DNA from: Lentisphaerae bacterium ADurb.Bin242
GTDB lineage: Bacteria > Verrucomicrobiota > Lentisphaeria > Victivallales > UBA1829
Reading direction: 5' to 3'
Assembly: GCA_002069785.1 (NCBI GenBank)
Contig: MWCA01000041.1
Coordinates: 1-48,965, forward strand
Length of the DNA stretch: 48,965 bases
The first letter of the stretch is position 1; every line of letters starts with the position of its first letter. The notes under the pieces were generated by a model that saw nothing but the letters and a program-made list of their open reading frames with translations, was not told the DNA's origin and searched no databases. Both the position numbers and the translations under genes were made by a program. Positions 1-7,061 of the stretch are shown here, piece after piece.

Positions 1-133
1 GTCTGGATTGGTCCAAGCCGCAATGATGCCGCCGCCTCCGCTGGATACCGACGCCCTGTGGGTGATCCTGTCGGGCATCCTCGGCCTCGGCGTCTATCGA
101 ACGGCGGAGAAGGTCAAGGGGGTGACGCGATGA
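1..133 (+). CDS. C-terminal fragment of phage holin-like protein
   Basis: The frame is open from base 2 and ends in TGA at 131-133, giving 43 visible residues. A run of small side chains and prolines is followed by a hydrophobic segment (ALWVILSGILGLGVYRTAEK) and a basic end. This resembles the last membrane helix and tail of three-TM phage holins, which permeabilise the inner membrane at lysis. It is the only clear plus-strand phage gene. The next ATG overlaps its stop (ATGA), as in lysis cassettes. The N-terminus lies outside the window. The family call is by resemblance only; membrane topology is seen, function is inferred. Confidence 0.5.
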   Translation, partial: SGLVQAAMMPPPPLDTDALWVILSGILGLGVYRTAEKVKGVTR

Positions 134-387
134 ATGCCTGGCTCTGGTGGATCGGTCCAGATTCCGAGTGACCCGGGGACGTAACTGGCCTCACAGTCCT
201 TGTGCACTGCATTGATTTCCTCATCCGTCAGCCGCACCGGATAGGCCGACTGCTCGCTGATGGGCTTGGCGTCGCGTTCAATTTCTTCCAGCCATTCAGC
301 CCTGATGGTTTTCCCCTCTGCAACATCGCGCTCAAGCCCGTTTCGGATCATCTGCAACAGCCCTGCGTCAATAGATACGCGCGTCAT
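94..387 (-). CDS. Phage hypothetical protein, 97 aa
   Basis: A small acidic soluble protein with no family I recognise. It is the last gene of the minus-strand phage block and overlaps the upstream 63-aa gene by 4 nt (ATGA coupling). Its last 20 or so residues (proline-rich, running through 94-165) are read across the opposite-strand lysis genes, so the original C-terminus may have been replaced at a breakpoint near 160. The tight coupling supports a real gene; the 3' end is uncertain. Confidence 0.5.
   Translation of the reverse strand: MTRVSIDAGLLQMIRNGLERDVAEGKTIRAEWLEEIERDAKPISEQSAYPVRLTDEEINAVHKDCEASYVPGSLGIWTDPPEPGIHRVTPLTFSAVR
130..171 (+). pseudogene. Truncated start of a lysis-cassette gene
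   Basis: An ATG overlapping the holin-like stop opens MNAWLWWIGPDSE and then stops. The tryptophan-rich hydrophobic opening looks like the start of a membrane protein such as a spanin or endolysin accessory protein, but the frame dies after 13 codons, just where minus-strand genes begin. It may be a gene cut by a rearrangement at about 155-170. It could also be chance; the evidence is position and the translational coupling only. Confidence 0.25.
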
Positions 388-575
388 GTTCTGTCTCCTT
401 CTGGTCGTGGGTTGATCTCTGCGGCCTGCATCAGGTCATGCACAGCCTGGGTAAGGGCCGGTGTGCTGGCGATGCACTGCCGACACGTCTCCATCGGCGG
501 ATTCCCACCTTTCAGGCAGTCGAAGCACGTCTCGTCGCCGGCCCCGAGCTTCTGCAGCTCTTCAATCCGGCCCAT
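384..575 (-). CDS. Phage small Cys-rich protein, 63 aa
   Basis: The start chosen is the ATG at 573-575 (MGRIEELQKLG). The longer reading upstream runs through the neighbouring gene. It contains paired cysteines (ETCFDCLKGGNPPMETCRQC), a CxxC...CxxC arrangement that could bind zinc. It overlaps the upstream gene by 14 nt and the downstream gene by 4 nt, as in compact phage operons. Function is unknown. Confidence 0.55.
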   Translation of the reverse strand: MGRIEELQKLGAGDETCFDCLKGGNPPMETCRQCIASTPALTQAVHDLMQAAEINPRPEGDRT

Positions 576-963
576 GTTGGCCTCCCTCGGGTATGGGGTT
601 GGTCGCTTGAGCCTTGCGATGCCGCTTGATCGCAATCTGGCGCCGGTATGCGCCGAATAACAGCCCGGGGGCCTCATGTGAGTAGTTGCGTGCAGCCTCT
701 ACCGATTCCTCTACGAGGTTCCCGTGAGGAATGCACGCACAGGGAACGTGCGCTTTTACCCAGTTTTTCAGGGCCAGGCAGCGCGAGCACGTTTTGTACG
801 TCCCAATTTCGCCATCCCATTTTCCACGGACATGCTCATAACTCTCGCCCGCGTCAATTGCGCGGCCGCACTCAGAGCACCGGTGCTCTTTCTTGGCCCG
901 CCGGGTTTCCTGGACGTAAAACTCAGGGGCCTCGTAGTCGCAGTAGCAGTCGTCCATGGTCAA
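562..963 (-). CDS. Phage zinc-ribbon protein, 133 aa
   Basis: The N-terminal third contains RRAKKEHRCSECGRAIDAGE followed about 20 residues later by CSRCLALKNW, giving a CxxC...CxxC zinc-ribbon arrangement. This type of short zinc-ribbon protein is frequent in the early regions of tailed phages and may bind nucleic acid or protein. The C-terminal half is basic. It is translationally coupled to the upstream gene at 960-1304. Function is unknown; the zinc site is inferred from cysteine spacing. Confidence 0.6.
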   Translation of the reverse strand: MTMDDCYCDYEAPEFYVQETRRAKKEHRCSECGRAIDAGESYEHVRGKWDGEIGTYKTCSRCLALKNWVKAHVPCACIPHGNLVEESVEAARNYSHEAPGLLFGAYRRQIAIKRHRKAQATNPIPEGGQHGPD

Positions 964-1304
964 CCTCTCGCGGGTCGGTTGTTGATATTCATGGGGTGGT
1001 CAAGCCGGTTAAGTTGCTCGCGGAGTCCTGACACATGGCACGCCTCGTCCGCGACGGGTGTCCCGGAGTTGTATCCAGTACCTTCCCCAATGGCTTTCAA
1101 ATGCCTTGCGATGAGCCTTGCGTGCGGGGATGTGTGGCCACACCACCAGTCAAGATCATCCACCGCACGCTGGTAGTCGGTCGCGCGCTGAAGGTGGCGC
1201 GCCACCAGGACAGAGTGGCGCACCCTTCCAACAAACAAGCCTACCCAGTAGGCAAGCAGCACCAGCATCGTTCCGGCCATGGTTGCGACTTGCATCTCGC
1301 TCAT
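960..1304 (-). CDS. Phage small membrane protein, 114 aa
   Basis: The start at 1302-1304 (MSEMQVATMAG) is chosen because its ATGA overlaps the stop of the upstream gene. The longer frame extends into that gene. Residues 9-26 (TMAGTMLVLLAYWVGLFVG) form one transmembrane helix at the N-terminus, followed by an arginine-rich cytoplasmic-type segment and a soluble helical tail with WWCGH. It is a predicted single-span membrane protein of unknown role in a phage accessory block. Confidence 0.55.
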   Translation of the reverse strand: MSEMQVATMAGTMLVLLAYWVGLFVGRVRHSVLVARHLQRATDYQRAVDDLDWWCGHTSPHARLIARHLKAIGEGTGYNSGTPVADEACHVSGLREQLNRLDHPMNINNRPARG

Positions 1305-1723
1305 GCTCCATCTCCCAGGGGTCGGTGGTTGGAATCCGGCATATGGGGCATGGCCTTTCCGATCTCGGCGGCGGCGCAAACGATGGCGCGGCGGGTTGCC
1401 GCCAATTTATCACCGTCTTTGACGCTCTCCTGAATCCAGGTTTCGCCGAAGTCGTCCAGAACCCCATCAGGCACTGAAGCCACCGCAAAGTCTCCGTCGT
1501 CGCCTTCGGGAGGGAAGATGGCCAGCTTCAGCTCCACTGCCAGCCGTAACGCGTCGCCGTCGTCGATGAGCGGGTTCCATCCGGTAGTGACAAGCTTTCC
1601 GTCCTTGCGGACCAAGAGAGCATCCACAGAGGGAGTGAGCATCAGTCGTTCGGTGTTCATCGAATGAGAGATGTCGTAGCCAACAGCCGTCGCCGCCAGC
1701 TCCAGCAATTCACGGTCGTTCAT
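1301..1723 (-). CDS. Phage DUF2591-like hypothetical protein, 140 aa
   Basis: It begins MNDRELLELAATAVGYDI and later has GWNPLIDDGDALRLAVELKL. The pairing of ELLELAA..AGYD with WNPL..DGDALRLAV is a recurrent signature of short accessory proteins in phages of Proteobacteria. No catalytic motif is visible and the function is unknown. It is coupled to both neighbours by 4-nt overlaps. The proteobacterial-phage look contrasts with the Lentisphaerota-like genes to the right. Confidence 0.65.
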   Translation of the reverse strand: MNDRELLELAATAVGYDISHSMNTERLMLTPSVDALLVRKDGKLVTTGWNPLIDDGDALRLAVELKLAIFPPEGDDGDFAVASVPDGVLDDFGETWIQESVKDGDKLAATRRAIVCAAAEIGKAMPHMPDSNHRPLGDGA

Positions 1724-1989
1724 CGTTCAATCTCCGGAGGGGGCTTGATGCCAGACATGTTCATTGCGAGGCGCATCGACTTGTCAAAATCCTCCGCAGT
1801 CATGCCGCTCGCGCTTCCGCCTCCCCCGTCGCATGCGTCGATGAACGTATCGTTATCAACTTCGCCGGGGTTGGTGCCGTACACGGACTCGCAATGCTCA
1901 TAGATCGCGGCGCGGGCGGCATGGGCACGATTGACTGCGGACGTCAGCGCGTCGAGCTTTGCTTGCAGTTGTCGCTTCGTCAGTCGCAT
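1720..1989 (-). CDS. Phage hypothetical protein, 89 aa
   Basis: The start is taken at the ATG at 1987-1989 (MRLTKRQLQAKLDAL), which is preceded by GGAGATTGAG. A GTG four codons upstream would overlap that ribosome site. The N-terminal half is an amphipathic, probably coiled-coil helix. The middle is acidic with a glycine run (CDGGGGSAS), and the end is helical. It is coupled to the downstream gene by 4 nt. The family is not recognised. Confidence 0.55.
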   Translation of the reverse strand: MRLTKRQLQAKLDALTSAVNRAHAARAAIYEHCESVYGTNPGEVDNDTFIDACDGGGGSASGMTAEDFDKSMRLAMNMSGIKPPPEIER

Positions 1990-1990
1990 C

Positions 1991-2323
1991 TCAATCTCCA
2001 CTGATCAGGGGCTTGGAATCCAGGGTTTGCAAAGCGCACAGCTCATCAGGAACCCAGTGCGTCGGCTTGCCGACATCATCGACACGCCCTGCGATGCAGG
2101 CCAGCAGCTCTTCCTGCGTCTCTCCATCCACGATGATTGTTGCGCGCACGGTTTCCGACGCCGCGCTGGCCGCTTGTGCCCGACCGTGTGCCACACCAGC
2201 ACGCCATGCATGCCACAGCATCTCGACTGTCATGTCGGTGTATCCGTGGTCGTCTCGAGCTGGCGACAGCGTCGAGTAACTCGTCAGCCACGCCTCGAAA
2301 GTAATTTGTATTTCTTGTCGCAT
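1991..2323 (-). CDS. Phage hypothetical protein, 110 aa
   Basis: It is preceded by the same GGAGATTGAG ribosome site as the next gene. The segment MLWHAWRAGVAHGRAQAASA resembles a helical motif (W.AW.AG...G) common in short phage accessory proteins. The C-terminal half includes TIIVDGETQEELLACIAG. No enzymatic motif is evident. It is the first gene downstream of the 2361-2404 hairpin, so it may start a transcription unit or depend on read-through. Confidence 0.55.
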   Translation of the reverse strand: MRQEIQITFEAWLTSYSTLSPARDDHGYTDMTVEMLWHAWRAGVAHGRAQAASAASETVRATIIVDGETQEELLACIAGRVDDVGKPTHWVPDELCALQTLDSKPLISGD

Positions 2324-2360
2324 CTCAATCTCCGTTGAACTAAGGATTGACCTTAAGTGC

Positions 2361-2404
2361 TAAGAACAAGGCCCAAGAACTCAGTTCTTGGGGCCTTGTT
2401 CTTA
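2361..2404 (-). terminator. Long inverted repeat, probable terminator
   Basis: A 21-22 bp inverted repeat (arms 2361-2381 and 2383-2404, one bulge, one-base centre) begins at the stop codon of the DUF551-like gene. The minus-strand transcript would fold into a strong hairpin. There is no long U tract, only TTGTTCTT within the 3' arm, so it could instead be an RNA-processing or stability element. Confidence 0.55.
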
Positions 2405-2820
2405 CAGCGTAGGCGCTGCCGGCAATGGCATCCAGTGTGTAGGATGCGTTTCAAATCCGCCTTCTCCGTACCACATTCCTGCTCCGCCCTTCATGTTTGG
2501 TTCCCACCAGACTACGCAGATACACGATTCCAGGTTGCTCAGATCGGGCTCGGGGCAGAAGCCGAGTATGTAGACGCCCTCGACCCCGTGTTCGGTCTTT
2601 TTGCTCTTGGGCGCAGTCTCAATAGGCTGCCAGAGCTGAAGGCAGTGCTCAAACATCTCAGCTGCCTGGCCGGCGTGCAGCAAATTTGTGCCGGTAGGCC
2701 AGTGACTTTTTGCCGCACTTGCAGCGGCTTTATCAAAGCTAACGTAGCCGTCTGGCGCAAAGTCTTTGGAAGACTCCAGCTTAGGAAGCGGTTAGCCAGC
2801 TTGTCTGCCAGTGTTTTCAT
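2402..2820 (-). pseudogene. Phage DUF551-like gene with one-base frameshift
   Basis: The N-terminal part reads MKTLADKLANRFLSWSLPK from 2820. The rest (DFAPDGYVSFDKAAASAAK, WPTGTNLLHAGQAAEMFEHC, then WQPIETAPK and ETHPTHWMPLPAAP) lies in another frame. The QPIETAPK...THWMPLP pair is the DUF551 signature, and NRFLSW.LP...TNLL.A..A..M.E is a common phage N-terminal module. The frames join if one A is added to the AAA run at about 2763-2768 (CCAAAGAC to CCAAAAGAC), giving about 140 aa. It is either a homopolymer sequencing error or a real frameshift. Function is unknown. Confidence 0.6.
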
Positions 2821-2969
2821 TGCGGATTGTCCATTTCGTCAAAAGTCATGCTTGGCGGGTGTGGTATGTTGTCGTGCACTACTACTCCGTACTCGTTGGC
2901 TGGCAGAAACTTACCGCAGACTACACACCAGTACCCGTCTTGGTCGTCTAGAACTTCAGACCAAGTCAT
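2817..2969 (-). CDS. Phage small zinc-finger-like protein, 50 aa
   Basis: ATG at 2967-2969 with GAGGT eight bases upstream. The 50-residue product contains YWCVVCGKFLPANEYG and then VVVHDN, so a CxxC pair and a histidine could make a small zinc knuckle. The stop overlaps the next ATG (ATGA), so it is coupled to the DUF551-like gene. It starts 8 nt after the stop of the thymidylate-synthase-family gene. Function is unknown. Confidence 0.55.
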   Translation of the reverse strand: MTWSEVLDDQDGYWCVVCGKFLPANEYGVVVHDNIPHPPSMTFDEMDNPQ

Positions 2970-2977
2970 TTAGCACC

Positions 2978-3826
2978 TCAGACCACAAACGGGAAATTAA
3001 TTGTAGGGCCCGGTACGTAGTCCTTAATCACAATGTCGTCAAGCAGAACTGCCAGCGGATTGCCAAGATACAGCTCAGAAAACTCAAGCTTTGGCAGTCT
3101 GCTAATTGGTGTTTTTAAGTACTCGTCCAGAGCCGGTCTGTGAGCATCGTAGATATGTGCGTCTACGAAGGTGAACATCAAGTCGCCGGGTAGCAGGTTT
3201 GCCCAGTCAGCTAGGAGGTGCGTCAAAATGGCGTACTGGGCAACATCAGTCGGAACGCCAAGGCACATGTCTGCCGAGCGCTGGGTAACGTGGCAGTGTA
3301 GGGACTGGCCGTCAGAACTGAAGATAGCCATCACGGTGCACGGCGGCAGGCAGCTCTCAGCGGCAGGGTGCCAGGCTGCCAGCACATGGCGGCGAGACAA
3401 CGGATCAGCGCACAGCTGACGAAGTAGCGTCGACAGCTGATCTCGCGCGTCAGAGGAGCCGGATTGAAGCTCGCTATGTGCTTTAAACTTGCGCCACAGC
3501 GAGCCGACATACTGACCGATTGACTGTTCTTCTTGAGGCTTGCCGGTGTTCCGTGCCCAGTTAGCGGCATTGGCGTCCCAGTAGTTGCAGCCCAGTGCTT
3601 TGTACTCAGCAAGTGCTTCAGCGCCGCGGATAAAGCAGACCAGCTCTGCCAGAATGCCCTTCAAGTGCATTCTCCGGCCGGTAAGCAGCGGAAAGCCACC
3701 CTGCAGCCGAATCTTTAGAGTTTCGCCAAACAAGTACCGGGTACCGCCGTTGCGGCCTGTTTTTGCTGCGCCGCTGTTGAGAATCTTCTTCAAGAGCAGG
3801 CGGTAGTTTTGTTCATAGAAGTTCAT
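2978..3826 (-). CDS. Phage thymidylate synthase-family enzyme, probably dCMP-specific
   Basis: A 282-aa ThyA-fold enzyme that transfers a one-carbon unit from methylene-tetrahydrofolate to C5 of a pyrimidine nucleotide. Visible family residues: catalytic Cys163 in LPPCTVMAIF, the cross-subunit phosphate arginines in SRRHVLAAWHP (145-146), Glu61, Trp83, RSAD (183-186) and HIY (224-226). The segment that is normally GLPFN reads LGVPTD, so the uracil-contacting Asn is Asp194. In this family that change (N229D in Lactobacillus casei TS; Asp in T4 gp42) favours dCMP over dUMP. It is therefore likely a dCMP methylase or hydroxymethylase supplying modified cytosine for phage DNA. Family is near certain; the substrate is inferred. 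The His after the catalytic Cys is Thr, also unusual. Confidence 0.85.
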   Translation of the reverse strand: MNFYEQNYRLLLKKILNSGAAKTGRNGGTRYLFGETLKIRLQGGFPLLTGRRMHLKGILAELVCFIRGAEALAEYKALGCNYWDANAANWARNTGKPQEEQSIGQYVGSLWRKFKAHSELQSGSSDARDQLSTLLRQLCADPLSRRHVLAAWHPAAESCLPPCTVMAIFSSDGQSLHCHVTQRSADMCLGVPTDVAQYAILTHLLADWANLLPGDLMFTFVDAHIYDAHRPALDEYLKTPISRLPKLEFSELYLGNPLAVLLDDIVIKDYVPGPTINFPFVV

Positions 3827-3963
3827 GCCGAAGCCTTTACAACTGCGCCGTTCACCTGGAATTTGGTAGTTTTAGAGTCAGTAGCCAGTGGCTGCTTAGC
3901 CGTGTAGTCCATGGCTAACTGCGTGTAGCCAATAATGTCGCGGTAGTGGTCCAGCAGCCCGCC
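3823..3963 (-). CDS. C-terminal fragment of phage gene upstream of the TS-like gene
   Basis: Only about 45 residues belong to the phage gene, from GLLDHYRDIIGYTQLAMDY to the stop at 3823, which overlaps the TS-like ATG by 4 nt. The helical LLDHYRDIIGYTQLA stretch resembles the end of phage nucleotide pyrophosphohydrolase-type proteins, but that is a guess. Beyond about 3963 the frame runs antisense into a bacterial gene, so the rest of the gene is missing. It is truncated by the 3.96-kb junction. Confidence 0.5.
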   Translation of the reverse strand, partial: GGLLDHYRDIIGYTQLAMDYTAKQPLATDSKTTKFQVNGAVVKASA

Positions 3964-3966
3964 ACT
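3945..3966. other. Junction between phage DNA and bacterial chromosome
   Basis: To the left the minus strand codes a phage protein end (LLDHYRDIIGYTQ). To the right the plus strand codes the C-terminus of a bacterial protein (VVIPAYTYAYYNNVYVPYYA). Both genes are broken at the same place, around CAGCAGCCCGCCAC. No integrase gene, tRNA or visible direct repeat lies here. An assembly chimera is as likely as a true prophage or recombination boundary. Confidence 0.65.
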
Positions 3967-4152
3967 GTAGTGATTCCCGCTTACACCTATGCCTATTACA
4001 ACAACGTCTATGTGCCCTACTACGCGGGCTGGTATTTCTATGGAGGCCGCTGGTACTGGGGCAGACCCGGACCGGCGCCCCGTCCGCCGCAATGGCGTCC
4101 CAATCCTGGACCGCCGCCCCGCGGCGGACCTCACGGCGGATATCACCGATAA
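3961..4152 (+). CDS. C-terminal fragment, Tyr/Trp/Pro-rich protein
   Basis: The 5' end is lost at the junction. About 60 residues remain: VVIPAYTYAYYNN, GWYFYGGRWYWG, then a proline- and glycine-rich tail (PRPPQWRPNPGPPPRGG) ending in HR. This aromatic-rich core with a proline tail is typical of short secreted or cell-envelope proteins in Lentisphaerota and Bacteroidota; the function is unknown. A good terminator follows at 4217-4256. Confidence 0.5.
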   Translation, partial: ATVVIPAYTYAYYNNVYVPYYAGWYFYGGRWYWGRPGPAPRPPQWRPNPGPPPRGGPHGGYHR

Positions 4153-4216
4153 CATTTCCCATCCGGGAAAGCCGTTTCCCCCGACCGGCGGAGGAAACAT
4201 TCCGCTGTAAAAAAAT

Positions 4217-4256
4217 CGGGCCTTCAACTGTCTTGAAGGTCCGGTTCTTTTTTTTT
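4217..4256. terminator. Rho-independent terminator, probably bidirectional
   Basis: An 11-bp stem with one G-T pair (CGGGCCTTCAA, loop CTGTC, TTGAAGGTCCG) is followed by a T-rich tract at 4245-4256 and preceded by an A run at 4209-4215. It separates the plus-strand fragment ending at 4152 from the minus-strand nitroreductase ending at 4277, so it can serve both. Confidence 0.85.
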
Positions 4257-4276
4257 ACAGATCAGGCGGAACCGAT

Positions 4277-4837
4277 TTACAACGGCTTGTTCCACCTCTC
4301 CTTGAATGCGATCCGCGGCATTTCGAGGCGAGAGGTGGGTTCATGACGCTCTTTTTCATATCCGAGAGTGATGAGAGCAGCGGGCTGGATGCCGGCAGGA
4401 ATCCCGAGAAGTTTCCGGATCATTTTTTCCTTGAACCAGCCGATCCAGCAGACGGAAAGGCCCAGGGCTTCAAAAGCAAGGTTCATGTGCGCACCGGCGA
4501 TTCCCAGGTCGATCAGCTGATATTGAACGCCGGAAAGGATCGGCGCAAGCCAGTGGATGAAAGGCCTCGGTTCGGCGCAAAGGACAATGATGACAGGCGC
4601 ATTCAGGATCCAGGACATGGAAATGCCGGGCAGAAGACCTTCCTTGCAGATTCTTTCACGGGCGGCCTTGTCCCGGACAATAATGAAACGCCACGGCTGT
4701 TTATTGCATGACGATGGAGCCAGCCGCGCGGCTTCCAGGGCCTTCAGAATGTCCGCATCGGACACCTCTTTTCCCGGATCATACGCCCGACAACTCTGAC
4801 GATGCCGGATCAACGCCATCAATGCATCATAGTTCAT
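4277..4837 (-). CDS. Nitroreductase family protein
   Basis: A 186-aa FMN-dependent oxidoreductase of the nitroreductase fold, transferring electrons from NAD(P)H to nitro groups, quinones or other acceptors in the cytoplasm. The N-terminal RHRQSCRAYDPGKEVSD matches the FMN-phosphate-binding start of the family, APSSCNKQPWRFIIV is the conserved second FMN loop, and GIAGAHMNLAFEALGLSVCW is the helix plus G.G.CW region. Length is typical for the short subfamily. It appears monocistronic, ending at the bidirectional terminator. The physiological substrate cannot be told from sequence. Confidence 0.88.
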   Translation of the reverse strand: MNYDALMALIRHRQSCRAYDPGKEVSDADILKALEAARLAPSSCNKQPWRFIIVRDKAARERICKEGLLPGISMSWILNAPVIIVLCAEPRPFIHWLAPILSGVQYQLIDLGIAGAHMNLAFEALGLSVCWIGWFKEKMIRKLLGIPAGIQPAALITLGYEKERHEPTSRLEMPRIAFKERWNKPL

Positions 4838-4874
4838 TGTTCTCTCCTTGTTTTGAAAACATCCGATATGAAAA

Positions 4875-4906
4875 ACCCGGTTTTGAAACGGAGTCCAGAA
4901 CCGGGT
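4875..4906 (-). terminator. Terminator of the SurA-like gene
   Basis: Stem ACCCGGTT/AACCGGGT (4875-4882 and 4899-4906) with a 16-nt loop. On the minus strand it is followed by TTTTTCAT. It lies 18 nt past the stop of the PPIase gene and just upstream of the nitroreductase start. Confidence 0.7.
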
Positions 4907-4923
4907 GAAACAAGAGCAGGCTC

Positions 4924-6078
4924 TTATTTGAAGGCCGGAACGGAAACCTTCATTGTTTCCTTCTGCTTGGCGACCTCGGCGGAAATCTCCTTCTGGAGCT
5001 CCTTTCCGGTAAGAGTGTTGCGGATGTCTTCCTTCACCTGGGCCAGAGGCACCGTGGAGGCCGGGGTCTTGCTGTCCAGTTTGATGATATGGTACCCGAA
5101 CTGGGTCTTGACCACGGCGGAAAGGTCGCCGGGCTTTGCCAGGGCGAACGCGGCCTTTTCAAATTCGGGAACCATCTGTCCGCGCTGGAATTCGCCAAGG
5201 CTTCCTTTGTTTTTCTTGCTGTCGCAGGCGCTTTCCTTCTCCGCGAGCGCTCCGAAATCGGCGCCTTGTTTCAACTGGACAAGGATCTTGTCAGCCTTGG
5301 CCTTGGCTTCGCTGTCGAGCTTGGCAAGAGCGGCGGCATCCGGCTTCACGCTGGCGTTCGGGTCCGGCATGGTGGAAATCAGGATATGGGAAGCGGAAAT
5401 GGTTTCCGGCTTTTTGAACTGATCGGGAGTTTCGCGGTAGAACTTCTCGATGGCGGCGTCCGTGATTTTGATTCTGGGCTTGACAAAATCTTCAACCCAT
5501 TTGTTGATCGCATAGAACTTGAGGGAGTTGGGGTCCTTGACCATTTCATTCTTGATGTCATCGATTTTCTTGTTCTGAACGGCGAGCTGTTTTTCGATCA
5601 TGTCAAGCTGCTCCTTCGGAAGGGCTTTGAGCTTTTTGTCAAATTCAGCGATCACCATTTCCTTGGAGGGCTTGATCCCGGCTTTTGCCGAAAGGGCCAG
5701 GAGGATTTCCGCTTCCACAAGGGCGTCGATGATCTGCTTGGACTGCACCTTCAGCATTTCCGGCTGAAGCTGGGCAAGATATTCGACCGGGACTTTGCCG
5801 AGCTGGTCAAGAAAGTCTTTTTTCGTGATCTTCTTGTCTCCGATGGTGGCGACGGGATCGGGCAGGAAAACAAAGACCTCCTCCAGCGTTTTCGGAGCGG
5901 CCGGGGCGGCCGGGGTCTTCGCGGCGGCAGCATCCTGGGCAGCGGCTTTGGCGGCCGGAGCCTTCTCGGCGGGTTTGGCTTTGGCGTCCTGTCCGACGAG
6001 CTGGATTGAACCGGCGAAGGCGAATGCGGCGATGGCCGTAAAAGCGGTCGCCCGGATGAGAGTTGTGCGTTTGATCAT
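4924..6078 (-). CDS. Periplasmic peptidylprolyl isomerase, SurA/PrsA-like
   Basis: A 384-aa secreted foldase that assists folding of exported and outer-membrane proteins. Residues 1-23 form a signal peptide (basic MIKRTT, then a hydrophobic stretch). Residues 30-65 are a low-complexity Ala/Pro/Lys linker. A helical SurA-N-like chaperone region follows (about 68-220), then one parvulin domain (about 227-335) with [31 protein letters not shown] and FGYHIIKL. There is a helical tail. It sits 48 nt downstream of a lipoprotein gene on the same strand, probably co-transcribed. SurA normally has two parvulin repeats; one here is closer to PrsA organisation. Confidence 0.9.
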   Translation of the reverse strand: MIKRTTLIRATAFTAIAAFAFAGSIQLVGQDAKAKPAEKAPAAKAAAQDAAAAKTPAAPAAPKTLEEVFVFLPDPVATIGDKKITKKDFLDQLGKVPVEYLAQLQPEMLKVQSKQIIDALVEAEILLALSAKAGIKPSKEMVIAEFDKKLKALPKEQLDMIEKQLAVQNKKIDDIKNEMVKDPNSLKFYAINKWVEDFVKPRIKITDAAIEKFYRETPDQFKKPETISASHILISTMPDPNASVKPDAAALAKLDSEAKAKADKILVQLKQGADFGALAEKESACDSKKNKGSLGEFQRGQMVPEFEKAAFALAKPGDLSAVVKTQFGYHIIKLDSKTPASTVPLAQVKEDIRNTLTGKELQKEISAEVAKQKETMKVSVPAFK

Positions 6079-6126
6079 CTTTTTTATCCCTTTCGATAGA
6101 TGTTGTTTTTCATTTCATATTCAAAG

Positions 6127-6852
6127 TCAAAAAAACGTCATTCGAGACAACAATTCGTTGATTCCGGGGTCCCCGGGCGCTTCCAGCGCGTAGACCGCCG
6201 TGAGAGTGGAGGCTGTTCTTGCATCCCCGGCCCTGAAAAGAGCCAGAGAATCCTCCCGCAATCCAAAAAGCATACGATCCCTCTCCACCTTGCGAAGATT
6301 TTTAACCTTAGACAGTTGATCCTGAAGAAAGTTCAGGATTTTCGGAGAAAAGTTGATTTCTTTCGACAGGACTTCCAGGCGGACAAGAATTTTCTCCAGT
6401 TCATCGGACCTCACGGTGTTCCGGGCCCGTCCGATCAGGGAATCCAGCTCCGTAAGGACGAACAGACGGTTTTTCACCTCGGTCGTGGCACTGGACGAGC
6501 CGTACAGGGTTTCATAGCGCTGAATGGAGTTGAGGGCGGCGTCAAAGTTTCCGTTCTGGAGATATCTGTTGACTTCCACGGTCAGCAGATTGAAGCGGAC
6601 ATTGCCTTCCAGTTCCGCCAGAAAGGTATTGGTGGGTTCCAGAACGCGCATTTTCTGAACCTTCGAAAGAGCCGCCTTATAGTCGTGCCGGCGGGAAAGA
6701 TCGTAAATTTCAAGGAGAAGTTCCGGCTGGGCCCGCGGAGGCGGCGGAACCTTTCTGTCCGAACAGGAAACCAGAAAGAAGAAAAGCAGCAGGAGGGCAG
6801 CCAACCGGCGGCCCTCCCCGGCCGTACAGCCGGTAAAAAAAACATTCTTCAT
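6127..6852 (-). CDS. Lipoprotein with TPR-like helical domain, unknown function
   Basis: The start at 6850-6852 is chosen because it gives a clean signal: MKNVFF, then LAALLLLFFFLVSC with a lipobox LVSC at Cys30. The longer frame adds 49 non-signal residues. The mature protein (about 210 aa) is almost entirely helical with repeat-like segments (RRHDYKAALSKVQKM, LQNGNFDAALNSIQRYE, LFRAGDARTAST), reminiscent of TPR helices. It probably sits in the envelope as a lipid-anchored scaffold. It is upstream of, and likely in an operon with, the SurA-like foldase. No enzyme motif is seen. Confidence 0.7.
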   Translation of the reverse strand: MKNVFFTGCTAGEGRRLAALLLLFFFLVSCSDRKVPPPPRAQPELLLEIYDLSRRHDYKAALSKVQKMRVLEPTNTFLAELEGNVRFNLLTVEVNRYLQNGNFDAALNSIQRYETLYGSSSATTEVKNRLFVLTELDSLIGRARNTVRSDELEKILVRLEVLSKEINFSPKILNFLQDQLSKVKNLRKVERDRMLFGLREDSLALFRAGDARTASTLTAVYALEAPGDPGINELLSRMTFF

Positions 6853-7061
6853 TCGGCTCACAATGTCGATCCTCGCAAATTGTAAAAATACTACAAATAA
6901 CTTAGCAGTCCAAACGCAATTTACAACCGGAAAAAATGTTTTTCCTCCTTTCAAATTCGTTTTTTTATCGCATGCGCTCTTGAATTCGGCGATTTTCATG
7001 ATACTTTAAATGACTTGACATATCTTGAAAACGAATCTCAAAATCAAGGAGAAAAAGGGAA

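Noticed and set aside
202..3118. Plus-strand frames in the phage block (for example 202-660, 724-1176, 2357-3118)
   Set aside because: The minus-strand genes have ATGA couplings and recognisable phage motifs; plus frames lack ribosome sites and protein-like content.
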